Positions 16,535 to 24,699 of a DNA stretch of 64,000 nucleotides are shown one piece after another. The DNA is taken from the NCBI GenBank assembly GCA_027307235.1, contig DAHUXH010000003.1:1-64000 (forward strand), in the 5' to 3' direction. The position numbers and the translations under genes were made by a program. Every line of letters begins with the position of its first letter. Position 1 is the first letter of the stretch. The stretch is from Vulcanimicrobiota bacterium. Lineage in GTDB: Bacteria; Vulcanimicrobiota; Vulcanimicrobiia; Vulcanimicrobiales; Vulcanimicrobiaceae. Below the pieces are notes generated by a model, which searched no databases, was not told the DNA's origin, and saw only the letters and a program-made list of their open reading frames with translations.

Positions 16535-18508
16535 ATGAGCGTCTTTCAGCGCCTGCGTTTCCCTGTCTTTGTCGCCATGGTCGCGATGGTCGCCGTGTTC
16601 GTCGCGCTGCGTCCGCCACCAGCGCACGGTGCGCCGATGATCACGGCGCCGTGCTTGCCGAACATCGGCGGCTCTCACGGGATGCTCCCGAACCCGCCGC
16701 GCATCGACGTCAAGCAGAATCAGACGATCACCATGTCCGTGCTGCAGGGTCCCACCGGGCCAAAAGCGACGCCGCGCTACTGCTACGTGCTCGATGGGTC
16801 TCCCGCGCAGTACGTCGAGGCGCCGACGATCGCGGTGCGCCAAGGCGCGACGTTTACGCTCAACCTCATCGACAAGATTCCGCTTCCGAAGTCGTCGGGT
16901 TCGATGACGATGGCGCCCGAACCGCAGATGACTGCGCCCGACGGCTGCTCGTTGATGCCCTACGACGGGCCTATGCCGGCCCCGAACGCGACCGGGTATC
17001 TCGGGCACAAACGCGTGTACGTGCCGATGCCGATGACGGTCGATCCGCCCAACGACACCAACTTTCACACGCACGGCTGGCATGTCTCACCCGACGTCGA
17101 CAATGTCTTCGTGTCGCTCGCGCGCTCCGGCGGACACTGCTCGTACACATTCATCGTGCCGCTCACGCAGCCGGCGGGAACGTACTGGTATCACGCGCAT
17201 ATGCACGGCATCGCCGGTCCGCAGGTCGGCGGCGGTCTCGCGGGCGCGCTCATTGTGCTTCCGGCCGCGCCGCCGGCATCGCCGTCGCTTCCCGATCGCG
17301 TCATCTTGCTCAAGAACTCGACATACGCGATCGACTCCGCGCCGGCCAACCGCGTTCTCGAAGCACGTCTTGCCATCGCGCAACTGCACCCGAGCATGAA
17401 ACTCGCCGCGCCTGCGCGGCCGCATGCGATCGATCCGTTCAATCCACCCGCGTGGCCGTCGGGTTGGCCGATCGCGAGCGGTGCCTCACGCTGCATCCCA
17501 TCTCCGCAAGCGTTCATGTCGCACTGGGTCATCAACGGATATCCGGTCGGCGACCCGGAGGTGAGGGTCGCGCCGCCGGTCGCGATGCTCGCGCCGGGCA
17601 CCCGCGAACTGTATCGCATCGTCGACGCGATGTCGGATAGTTATGCCAACATCGAACTCTTCGATGCCAGCGGCAAACGCGAAAACCTCGACGTCGTCGG
17701 ACGCGACGGCGTTCCGATCGGTAAGAATGCGAGCGATGAGAACATCGTGGCGCCGTTCACCAACGTGTTGCTGCCGCCCGCGGGGCGCGTCGACATCGTG
17801 GTGACGGGAGCTTCCGGGCCGCAAACGCTGGTCGCGGGGAATGTCTGCACCGGCTACCTCGGCGAACGCATCCCCGTGCGCAACCTGCTCGTGATCAAGC
17901 CAACACTGTCGGCCAACGCGGCGCTACCGCATGCGCTCGCACCGCTGCGCATGGCAACGGCGCAGACCAGCGCTGCGAGCGCACTACATGCGCTTCCCGA
18001 AAGCGCGATCACCAAACGTCGCGCGATCACCTTCACGCAATACACCGACAAGACCGATCCGTCGAAAGACATGGCGTGGTACGTCACCGACACGTCGGAC
18101 AATCCGGCGGGCTTCATCGAGCACCCGTTTTGGTTGAGTCCCGATCCGAAGAACCCCAACAAATATCTGCCGGAGATCGACGTTCCGCAGAACAGCATCG
18201 AAGAGTGGACACTGGTCAACGCCAGCGGTGAAATCCATGCGTTCCACATCCACCAACTGACGTTCGTAACAATGTCGAACCCCGAGTTCGAAGGGCCGCA
18301 TGTGCCGGTTTTTCAGGACACCGTCGCGTTGCCGCCGGCGACCATCGACGCGAAGCTCCCGCCTAATCCGCCGTTCCCGTGGCTGACGCCGAGCAAGACG
18401 ATCATTCGCATCGACTTCCGTCACGTGAACAAGGGCACGTTCGTGTTCCATTGCCACATGCTCTTCCATGAAGACCGCGGCATGATGGCGATCGTCCGCG
18501 TGTATTAG
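16535..18508 (+). CDS. Secreted multicopper oxidase
   Basis: 657 residues from the ATG at 16535, seven bases after GAAGGGG. The open frame continues upstream to 16379 without support. A signal peptide (FPVFVAMVAMVAVFVAL...AHG) is followed by three cupredoxin domains. All four copper motifs are visible: FHTHGWH (about residue 177), WYHAHMHG (about 219), HAFHIHQ (about 567) and FHCHMLFHEDRGMM (about 639), the last giving the type-1 Cys-His-Met ligands. Laccase-like enzymes oxidise phenols, metals or other donors and reduce oxygen to water outside the cytoplasm. It is divergent from the five-gene flavin/cytochrome operon. Confidence 0.95.
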   Translation: MSVFQRLRFPVFVAMVAMVAVFVALRPPPAHGAPMITAPCLPNIGGSHGMLPNPPRIDVKQNQTITMSVLQGPTGPKATPRYCYVLDGSPAQYVEAPTIAVRQGATFTLNLIDKIPLPKSSGSMTMAPEPQMTAPDGCSLMPYDGPMPAPNATGYLGHKRVYVPMPMTVDPPNDTNFHTHGWHVSPDVDNVFVSLARSGGHCSYTFIVPLTQPAGTYWYHAHMHGIAGPQVGGGLAGALIVLPAAPPASPSLPDRVILLKNSTYAIDSAPANRVLEARLAIAQLHPSMKLAAPARPHAIDPFNPPAWPSGWPIASGASRCIPSPQAFMSHWVINGYPVGDPEVRVAPPVAMLAPGTRELYRIVDAMSDSYANIELFDASGKRENLDVVGRDGVPIGKNASDENIVAPFTNVLLPPAGRVDIVVTGASGPQTLVAGNVCTGYLGERIPVRNLLVIKPTLSANAALPHALAPLRMATAQTSAASALHALPESAITKRRAITFTQYTDKTDPSKDMAWYVTDTSDNPAGFIEHPFWLSPDPKNPNKYLPEIDVPQNSIEEWTLVNASGEIHAFHIHQLTFVTMSNPEFEGPHVPVFQDTVALPPATIDAKLPPNPPFPWLTPSKTIIRIDFRHVNKGTFVFHCHMLFHEDRGMMAIVRVY

Positions 18509-18526
18509 GCAGCGACGGCCGGCGCG

Positions 18527-18559
18527 GGGGACTTCATCCCTGAGCGGATGAAGTGCCCC
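18527..18559. terminator. Hairpin between multicopper oxidase and SDR genes
   Basis: GGGGACTTCATCC at 18527-18539 pairs with GGATGAAGTGCCCC at 18546-18559 with one bulged base. It likely ends the oxidase transcript. It contains the ATG at 18548, which argues for the later SDR start at 18566. Confidence 0.5.
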
Positions 18560-18565
18560 GCTGGA

Positions 18566-19333
18566 ATGGATCGAGTTCGCGGAAAGGTCGCCATCGTCAC
18601 CGGCGGCGCGAGCGGCATCGGGCGTGCATGCGCGATGCTGCTCGCGCGCGAAGGCGCGAGCGTCGTCATCACCGACGTCGACGACGGGGCTGGTGAGCGC
18701 GCTGCACGGGAGACTCAAGCGTACGGCGACGCCATGTTCGTCCGGCACGACGTCGCGCGCGAAGCCGATTGGCGCGCTGCGCTCGACGCGACGATCGCGC
18801 GGCACGGCCGGCTGGACGTCCTCGTGAACAACGCCGGCATCGGAACGCCGGGCTCGATCGAGGCGACCACGCTCCAAGCCTGGCAGGCGATGATGAGCGT
18901 CAACAGCGACGGCGTCTTCCTCGGCTGCAAGCACGCTATCGAAGTGATGAAACGCAGCGGCGGCGGCTCGATCGTGAACCTCTCGTCGATTCTCGGCATC
19001 ATCGGCGACGGCGGAGCGATCGCGTACTCGGCAAGCAAGGGCGCTGTGCGGCTGCTGACCAAGTCGGCGGCGCTCTACTGCGCGCATCGCGGGTACGGCA
19101 TCCGCGTGAACTCGGTGCATCCCGGTTTTATCTGGACGCCGATGGTCGAAGGACTGGTGAACAATGCGCGCGATCCGGCACGCGCGAAGGAGCGACTCGA
19201 ACACGTCCAGCCGCTCGGGCGGATGGGCAAACCCGAGGACGTCGCCTACGCGGTGCTCTACCTCGCAAGCGATGAATCGTCGTTCGTCACCGGAGCCGAG
19301 CTAGTCATCGACGGCGGCGTGACCGCCCACTAG
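18566..19333 (+). CDS. Short-chain dehydrogenase/reductase
   Basis: 255 residues from the ATG at 18566; an in-frame ATG at 18548 lies inside a hairpin. It is a classical SDR: TGGASGIG cofactor motif, VITDVDD (acidic residue after beta-2, so NAD rather than NADP is likely), NNAG, and catalytic Ser (LSSILG) with YSASK. The C-terminus SSFVTGAELVIDGGVTAH is typical. The substrate is unknown; relatives oxidise secondary alcohols or 3-hydroxy groups. The glycosyltransferase-like gene starts four bases after the stop, so the two are probably co-transcribed. Confidence 0.93.
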   Translation: MDRVRGKVAIVTGGASGIGRACAMLLAREGASVVITDVDDGAGERAARETQAYGDAMFVRHDVAREADWRAALDATIARHGRLDVLVNNAGIGTPGSIEATTLQAWQAMMSVNSDGVFLGCKHAIEVMKRSGGGSIVNLSSILGIIGDGGAIAYSASKGAVRLLTKSAALYCAHRGYGIRVNSVHPGFIWTPMVEGLVNNARDPARAKERLEHVQPLGRMGKPEDVAYAVLYLASDESSFVTGAELVIDGGVTAH

Positions 19334-19337
19334 CATC

Positions 19338-20117
19338 GTGACCTTTCGCAAGCTGCTCCTCGGTATTCCGACGGCGGGCGCACCGAGCACACCGTTCATT
19401 GAGAGCTTGGCGAACGTCGAGATGCCTGCCGGCGAGATCGCCTTCGACCGGTTTCTCGCGGTGGGAAATTTTGTGCCCGCGCAACGGCAACTGATCGTGG
19501 AGCGTGCGCTCGAACTCGGAGCGGATGCGTTATTGATGTGCGACGACGACATGGTGTTGCCGCCGGGCGCATTCGCGCGGCTCCTCGGGGTGCTGGAAGA
19601 ACAACCGCGATGCGCGCTCGCGGGCGCGCTCTACTATTCGCGCGACGGTTTTCGCCCGATGGCCGTCGATCGATGGGATCCGCACGACACGACCACGGCC
19701 GTGATCCCGGCGTTCGACGATCGCACGCCGGTCTGTGCCGGCGGCGTCGGGTTCGGCTGCGTGGCGATTCGCATGCAGGCGGTCCTGGAACTCGAACCGC
19801 CGTATTTCCCGGCGCACGTCTTCATCGAGCGCTCGACGGCGCGTGTGCGCGTTTGCGATGAAGACTATCTCTTCTGCCACCGCCTGCACGCGCGCGGGTG
19901 GGACGTTGTTCTGCATCCGGGCGTGCGCTGCGGCCACTACGACCGCGCCAGCGGAACCGTCGCACCTTCGCACTGGGAACCACCCGAGATCACGAACCGC
20001 CCGCGTGTCTGCGTGCGTCACGACGGCGTCACGCAACTCGTCGACGCATCGGCAAACGCGCCATCCATCCCCGAAACACACACCCCGGCAAACGTCTCCT
20101 ACATCATTGTCCCCTGA
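19338..20117 (+). CDS. Glycosyltransferase-like protein (GT-A fold)
   Basis: 259 residues from a GTG. The N-terminal part resembles nucleotide-sugar transferases of GT-A fold: LLLGIPTAG, then ALELGADALLMCDDDMVLPPGAF with a DDD metal motif near residue 70. An acceptor-side CDEDYLFCHRLHARGWDVVLHPGV segment, as in GT2-like enzymes, follows. No membrane segment is present. The last ~35 residues are low-complexity (Ala/Pro/Thr). It could glycosylate a lipid or protein, but the acceptor cannot be named. It directly follows the SDR gene. Confidence 0.75.
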   Translation: MTFRKLLLGIPTAGAPSTPFIESLANVEMPAGEIAFDRFLAVGNFVPAQRQLIVERALELGADALLMCDDDMVLPPGAFARLLGVLEEQPRCALAGALYYSRDGFRPMAVDRWDPHDTTTAVIPAFDDRTPVCAGGVGFGCVAIRMQAVLELEPPYFPAHVFIERSTARVRVCDEDYLFCHRLHARGWDVVLHPGVRCGHYDRASGTVAPSHWEPPEITNRPRVCVRHDGVTQLVDASANAPSIPETHTPANVSYIIVP

Positions 20118-20118
20118 T

Positions 20119-20140
20119 CTTGGTCAAGCTCTTGACCAAG
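20119..20140. terminator. Perfect inverted repeat between convergent genes
   Basis: CTTGGTCAAG at 20119-20128 and CTTGACCAAG at 20131-20140 are exact complements separated by two bases. It lies between the convergent glycosyltransferase and serine-hydrolase genes. A terminator role is likely, but an operator-like site cannot be excluded because no T-run follows. Confidence 0.4.
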
Positions 20141-20170
20141 TCAACCACGGCGTACGCTGTGCCATGAATT

Positions 20171-21007
20171 CTAGAGAGTTAGAAGAGCGCGTAGGAATGC
20201 CGGGTGTTTGTAGGATGCGCTCTTGCCGAAGTGGACGGCGACCAGGTCGAGCGAGGGGATGACGTAGAGGCCTTGGCCGCCCGAGCCGCTTGCGTACACG
20301 GCGTCGGCCGGCGCGCCTTTCACGCCGAGCCACCATCCGAGGCCGTAGCGCGAATTGGCGGACGTGCCGCGAAAGGCAGCGGAGAATTCTTCATGATGTG
20401 CGGCGATATAGGATCCGTACGCGAGCCACGCGCGCGCGGTGAGAAACGCGCCGGTCGGGAACGAACGAGTGCCGTCTTTGAGCGAGCGCCACTTCACGAT
20501 CTCGACGCCGGCCGGCCGCAGTAAACGCTCGCGCAGATAGTCGTGCGCGTTCATGTTGTGCGCCGCGAGTTTGCGGTCCAGGAACGCGCCGAATATTTGT
20601 AGCGGGATGCCGCCGTAGGTGAAGGTCGTGCCCGGTTCGTTCTTGAGCGGCGTCGCGATGGCGGCGTCGTAGAGCGGCACCGACATGCCGAGCCCGCCGA
20701 ACCCGAATCCGGCGGTGAGCGTGAGCAGCATGCGCGCGGTGATGCCGCGCTTGCGCGCATCGGGGTCGCGCTGCCATTCGACAATGGTTTCGGCGACCGG
20801 TTCGTCGAGACGCAGGATGCCGTCGTGCTCGGCGCGGATCGCGAGCGGTCCCCAGAAGCTCTTGGTTCCGCTGTAGAGCGCGTGTCCTTCGCCGGCGGCG
20901 AAGCCGTTGTCGTACACCTCTTCGCGCACACGCCCGCCTTGCGCGATCAGACATGCTTCCAGCGCATGTCTGCGCGCATAGGCGAGCGCCGCGTCGAAGC
21001 TGTTCAG
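20171..21007 (-). CDS. Serine hydrolase, beta-lactamase/transpeptidase fold
   Basis: 278 residues if it starts at the CTG at 21005-21007, otherwise 252 from the GTG at 20929. The family homology clearly begins before the GTG (SFDAALAYARRHALEACLIAQGGRV, then the conserved GEGHALYSGTKSFWG). The CTG overlaps the upstream TGA as CTGA and has GGAGG nine bases before it, so a coupled CTG start is the best explanation. SGTK is the catalytic SxxK. ATPLKNEPGTTFTYGG lies where the second motif is expected. It resembles class-C-like esterases/peptidases. No signal peptide is seen. It is the second gene after the large MBL-like gene of the PadR regulon. Confidence 0.78.
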   Translation of the reverse strand: MNSFDAALAYARRHALEACLIAQGGRVREEVYDNGFAAGEGHALYSGTKSFWGPLAIRAEHDGILRLDEPVAETIVEWQRDPDARKRGITARMLLTLTAGFGFGGLGMSVPLYDAAIATPLKNEPGTTFTYGGIPLQIFGAFLDRKLAAHNMNAHDYLRERLLRPAGVEIVKWRSLKDGTRSFPTGAFLTARAWLAYGSYIAAHHEEFSAAFRGTSANSRYGLGWWLGVKGAPADAVYASGSGGQGLYVIPSLDLVAVHFGKSASYKHPAFLRALLTL

Positions 21008-24000
21008 GTGCCTGCACCTCCCGAGATGAAATGATGGAGGTAGTCAACGATCGTTTGATACGGTGTCGCGTCGTAATGCATCCCGAAGATCGTCTGCGGC
21101 GTGAGCTGTTCGCGATCAACCACGCCGATGAATTCGTGCAGGTACTCGGCCGTGAACCAGCCGCCGGCACCGTCGTCGGAGAAGAGGTCGCTCGTGTAGA
21201 GCAGATGATGCTCGGGGAAGTAGACCATCATCTGGCGCTCGGCGGTCGCCGTCCGATACGGAATGATCTCGAGGCGGTTCGCACCCGTTCCGATCGTCAT
21301 GCGCTCGCCGACCGGGATGAAGCGTGCCGCGCGCGGATGGAGCTGGAGATCGTCGGGCCGCATCGTGTGCGGTGCGGCGATCAGGCGCTTGAGGATCGGG
21401 AGGTTCAAGTCCAGCGCGTAGACGGGAATCCCTTGCGCGACCGCTTCGCGCACGCCCGCGATGTGTGGCCACGAGTCGGAGGTCGTAATCACCGCTTTGA
21501 TCGGCAAACCGTAGGCCTTGCGCGCGGCGTCGAACGCTTGCCGCGAGTAGTTGGGCGACCACGGCGCTTCGATGACGATGATGCCGTCGGATTGCTTCAC
21601 GAAAGCGACGTTCCAGCCGCCGAGGTTTTCCATGATGCCGGGCACGAGTTCATGCGGCGGCGCACTGGCACGAAAGCCGAATGGAATCTGGCCGACCGTC
21701 ATCAGCGGCTTCCCGTGGTACTTGTTGTACAGGTCTGCCGCAACCGTGAGTTTGCTAGCGTCGAGAATTGGATTGAAATGCAGTTGCAGAATCTCCATGC
21801 GCGTGTCAGGGAGATTCACGCGCTCGTAGCTCCACTCCCGCGGGTAGTGAATGCCGCCGGGCTCGAGGTTCCATTGATTGAAGGTGACGCGTGTCGTCAC
21901 GTCGCCCCATACGTTGAGAAACGTCTGATACGGATACGGTCGCGTGTAGTCGATACGCCACGGGAGGTTCGTGTCAGCACTGAGATAGAGCGTGCACGGC
22001 GCGCCGTTCCAAGTAAACGTAAGCACATGGTGCTTGACGCCGTGCAGCACGACGTCCTTGCCGAGCGTGAGGTTCGTTGCTGCATCGGCGGTGAGCAGCA
22101 GCCGCTCTGGCCCGAAGGCGGATTGTTCGGCGGATTCTTGCAGCCCGTAGCCCCCGGCGTAGACGGGTCCCCTCGCGGTTTCGACCACCGAGACGTCGTC
22201 GTTGATGATCTGAACCTGCGGTTTTATGTCGGGCTGCTGTAGCCACCATTGCGGCCCGGCGTAGGCTTCGTCAGTGCGCTCGATGCGAGCGCGATGACCG
22301 GCGAAGTCGCGCGTCACGTGCAGATGGTAGTGGTCGACGAAGTAGGGTCCTGACGGCCGTTCGGATTGTTCAACCATGTCGCGTTCGCCGACGGCGACGT
22401 AGTCAACGGAGTGGATGCCGAGCAGACTCGCCCGCCCGCCCATCGCGTCGATGGCGCGCCCGATCAGGGCATGCGCTGATTGCGCCGGCGTCGTGTCGGG
22501 AGCGACGATGCGTGGTGCGAACTGTTTAATGTACGCAACGATCGCGGAAAACGGCGTCGCGTCGTAGTGCATGCCGAAGATGGTGGTCGGCGTCAAGTGT
22601 TCGCGTTGAATGACCGAGAGCGCCTCGTAGACGAGTTCGGGCGACGCCCAGCCGCCGTTGCCATCCGGTCCGAACAGATCGTCGGTGTAGAGCAGCCGGC
22701 GTTCGGGGAAATACACCAGAAGTTGCCGCTCGGCGAACGCGGTGCGGCACGGAATGATCTCTAGACGATTGGGGCCGGAGCCGACCGAGATGCGATGCCC
22801 GACGACGATGAAGTGCGGTGCTCGCGGATGGCGCTGCAGATCGTCGGGGCGCATCGTATGTGGAGAGGCGAGCATGCGCGTGAGAATCGGCGTGTTCACG
22901 TCGAGCGCGTACACGGGAATTCCGTCCGCGACCGCTTGCCGAATGCCCGCGATGTGGGGCCATGCGTCCGACGACGTGATCAGCGCTTTGATCGGCAGGC
23001 CATAGGTCTTGCGCGCCTCGTCGAAGGCCTGCTGCGTGTACTGCGCCGACCACGGGTTCTCGATCACGATGATGCCGTCGGGCTGCTTCACATAGGCGAC
23101 GTTCCAGCCGCCTGGATGCGAGAAGATGCCGGGCGCGAGTTCGTACGGTTTCTTTGACCCGTACATGCCGAGCGGATAGCGATCGACGGTGAGCGGCGGA
23201 TGGCCGTGATAGCGATCGAACAGGTCCTGGCGCACGGCAAGTGCGGCGGTGTCGTAGGTCTGGTTGATGTGCATCTGGACGATGGACTGGTGCATGTCGG
23301 GAAGATTCGCGCGGCGGTAGGTCCACTCGCGCGGATAGATGATGCCGCCCGGTTCCATATTCCATGCGTTGTAGGTGACGCTGGTCTTGAGGTCACCCCA
23401 ACTGTTGAGAAACGTGTCATAAGGATACGAGCGTGTGTAGTCGATGCGCCACGGCAGATTCGTGGCAGCGCTCAGATACAGCGTACATGGCGCGCCGTGC
23501 CACGTGAACGTGAGCACATGGTGGATGACGCCGTGCAAGACGATGTCGGGGCGCGTAGCGAGATCGGACGCGGCGTCGGCGGTGAGCAGCAGCCGTTCCG
23601 GTCCAAATGCGAACTGTTCGTCGTTCGTCTGGACGTCGGCGCCGTTCGCGTAGAACTGCCCTTTGGGAGATTCATACACGGAAACGTCGTCGTTGATGAT
23701 CTCGACTTGATGTGTCGGTTTGGTTTCCTGGAACCACCATGGACCGCCGTCGAAGCCCTCGATCGTCCGTTCGATGCGCGTGCGGCGCGCGGACAAGTCG
23801 CGAATTTCGTGAACGCGGAGCTGATCGAAGAAGTATGGCCCGGTGGGGCGTTCCGGTTGTTCGACCGTGTCGCGCTCTCCAAGCGCAACGTACTCGATCG
23901 ACGTTATGCCGAGCAGGGCGCTGCGACCCCCCATCGCGTCGAGTGCGCGCGCGACGAGAACGTGCGGCGGGGCGGTGCTCGCCCGGGACGGGAGTGCGCA

Positions 24001-24060
24001 GGTTGCCATCGCGACGACGAGCGCAACGAGGAACGTGAGGCCGGAAACCAATCGCTTCAT
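21004..24060 (-). CDS. Secreted protein with two tandem degenerate MBL-fold modules
   Basis: 1018 residues with a signal peptide (LVSGLTFLVALVVAMATCALPS). Two similar halves (about 30-520 and 525-1018) each have an N-terminal domain opening with DAMGGR..LLGI and the signature GERDxVEQxERPxGPYF. Each continues into a metallo-beta-lactamase-like domain. The canonical HxHxDH zinc motif is replaced by SSDAWPHIAG in half 1 and TSDSWPHIAG in half 2. The later Asp (LLYTxDLF) and His (FGMHYDATP) positions remain. Hydrolysis with a normal two-zinc site is therefore doubtful. The PadR-type site at 24091-24107 lies 30 bp before the start, and the serine hydrolase overlaps its stop. Confidence 0.8.
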   Translation of the reverse strand: MKRLVSGLTFLVALVVAMATCALPSRASTAPPHVLVARALDAMGGRSALLGITSIEYVALGERDTVEQPERPTGPYFFDQLRVHEIRDLSARRTRIERTIEGFDGGPWWFQETKPTHQVEIINDDVSVYESPKGQFYANGADVQTNDEQFAFGPERLLLTADAASDLATRPDIVLHGVIHHVLTFTWHGAPCTLYLSAATNLPWRIDYTRSYPYDTFLNSWGDLKTSVTYNAWNMEPGGIIYPREWTYRRANLPDMHQSIVQMHINQTYDTAALAVRQDLFDRYHGHPPLTVDRYPLGMYGSKKPYELAPGIFSHPGGWNVAYVKQPDGIIVIENPWSAQYTQQAFDEARKTYGLPIKALITSSDAWPHIAGIRQAVADGIPVYALDVNTPILTRMLASPHTMRPDDLQRHPRAPHFIVVGHRISVGSGPNRLEIIPCRTAFAERQLLVYFPERRLLYTDDLFGPDGNGGWASPELVYEALSVIQREHLTPTTIFGMHYDATPFSAIVAYIKQFAPRIVAPDTTPAQSAHALIGRAIDAMGGRASLLGIHSVDYVAVGERDMVEQSERPSGPYFVDHYHLHVTRDFAGHRARIERTDEAYAGPQWWLQQPDIKPQVQIINDDVSVVETARGPVYAGGYGLQESAEQSAFGPERLLLTADAATNLTLGKDVVLHGVKHHVLTFTWNGAPCTLYLSADTNLPWRIDYTRPYPYQTFLNVWGDVTTRVTFNQWNLEPGGIHYPREWSYERVNLPDTRMEILQLHFNPILDASKLTVAADLYNKYHGKPLMTVGQIPFGFRASAPPHELVPGIMENLGGWNVAFVKQSDGIIVIEAPWSPNYSRQAFDAARKAYGLPIKAVITTSDSWPHIAGVREAVAQGIPVYALDLNLPILKRLIAAPHTMRPDDLQLHPRAARFIPVGERMTIGTGANRLEIIPYRTATAERQMMVYFPEHHLLYTSDLFSDDGAGGWFTAEYLHEFIGVVDREQLTPQTIFGMHYDATPYQTIVDYLHHFISGGAGT

Positions 24061-24090
24061 GCGGCCGGACGTTCCCCGAAGCCGCGCATA

Positions 24091-24107
24091 GTCCTACGTT
24101 GTAGAAA
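24091..24107 (-). promoter_or_regulatory. PadR-type operator, site D
   Basis: GTCCTA-CGTTG-TAGAAA on the plus strand, an imperfect inverted repeat of the same shape as the sites at 26290, 28493 and 28893. It is exactly 30 bp upstream of the start of the 1018-residue MBL-like gene. Confidence 0.7.
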
Positions 24108-24109
24108 TG

Positions 24110-24682
24110 TTAAACTGGGAGCTCAGGCCGCATGATTTTGCGAATGCGCAGCGCGATGAGCGACGCGGCGATCACGGCGGCGACCACCTGCGCATAATCG
24201 ATATAGAAGGCCGGCGTGACAAGTGCGGACCGCTCCATCGGAGTCGCAGCGACGATGATGAGTTGCAGGAGACCGATGGCGAGCGCGAAGACCGCGACGG
24301 CACCGATCATCGGCTTGCGCGGCACCAGGCAGAGCGCGAGTGTGACGGCCGTCAGGACGCCGTAGTAGCAGAACCACAGCCCGGCTTCCGGCACATGCGC
24401 TTTCGTGATCGCGTTCAGGGTCACGTACGTCACGGCGCGCGCCGCGAGACCGAGCGCGAGCGAGATCGCCCACTGCGAACGGGTCGCGGTGGTCACCTTG
24501 GTGACGCACAGCGGAACGACCGACGTCGCGATGTCCAGGAGATACCCGAACAGCGCCGCGCTCGTGCCGCCGAGCGACCGCGTGCGCGCGAACCGCTCCC
24601 GGAGATCGCCGGCGATCTCGTCGCGCATATGTTCGGGAGCGGCCAGATCCAAGATGGCGTCGCCGAAGTAGAAGCCGTTCAT
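24110..24682 (-). CDS. Small membrane protein with permease-prefix-like N-terminus
   Basis: 190 residues from the ATG at 24682, with GGAG just upstream. The N-terminal AAPEHMRDEIAGDLRERFART resembles the prefix domain found in front of some MacB/FtsX-type permeases that sit beside PadR regulators. Four hydrophobic segments follow (for example AISLALGLAARAVTYVTL, LTAVTLALCLVPR and AVFALAIGLLQLIIVAA). There is no permease core, so this is either a truncated derivative or a stand-alone membrane protein. It starts 17 bp after the 519-residue MBL-like gene and is probably co-transcribed with it. Confidence 0.7.
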   Translation of the reverse strand: MNGFYFGDAILDLAAPEHMRDEIAGDLRERFARTRSLGGTSAALFGYLLDIATSVVPLCVTKVTTATRSQWAISLALGLAARAVTYVTLNAITKAHVPEAGLWFCYYGVLTAVTLALCLVPRKPMIGAVAVFALAIGLLQLIIVAATPMERSALVTPAFYIDYAQVVAAVIAASLIALRIRKIMRPELPV

Positions 24683-24699
24683 CAAACTCCGCGCTTTCC

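Noticed and set aside
20198-20215. Possible fifth PadR site (TTTGTAGGAT)
   Set aside because: Only the right half matches, it lies inside the 3' end of a coding region, and no start codon is 30 bp away.
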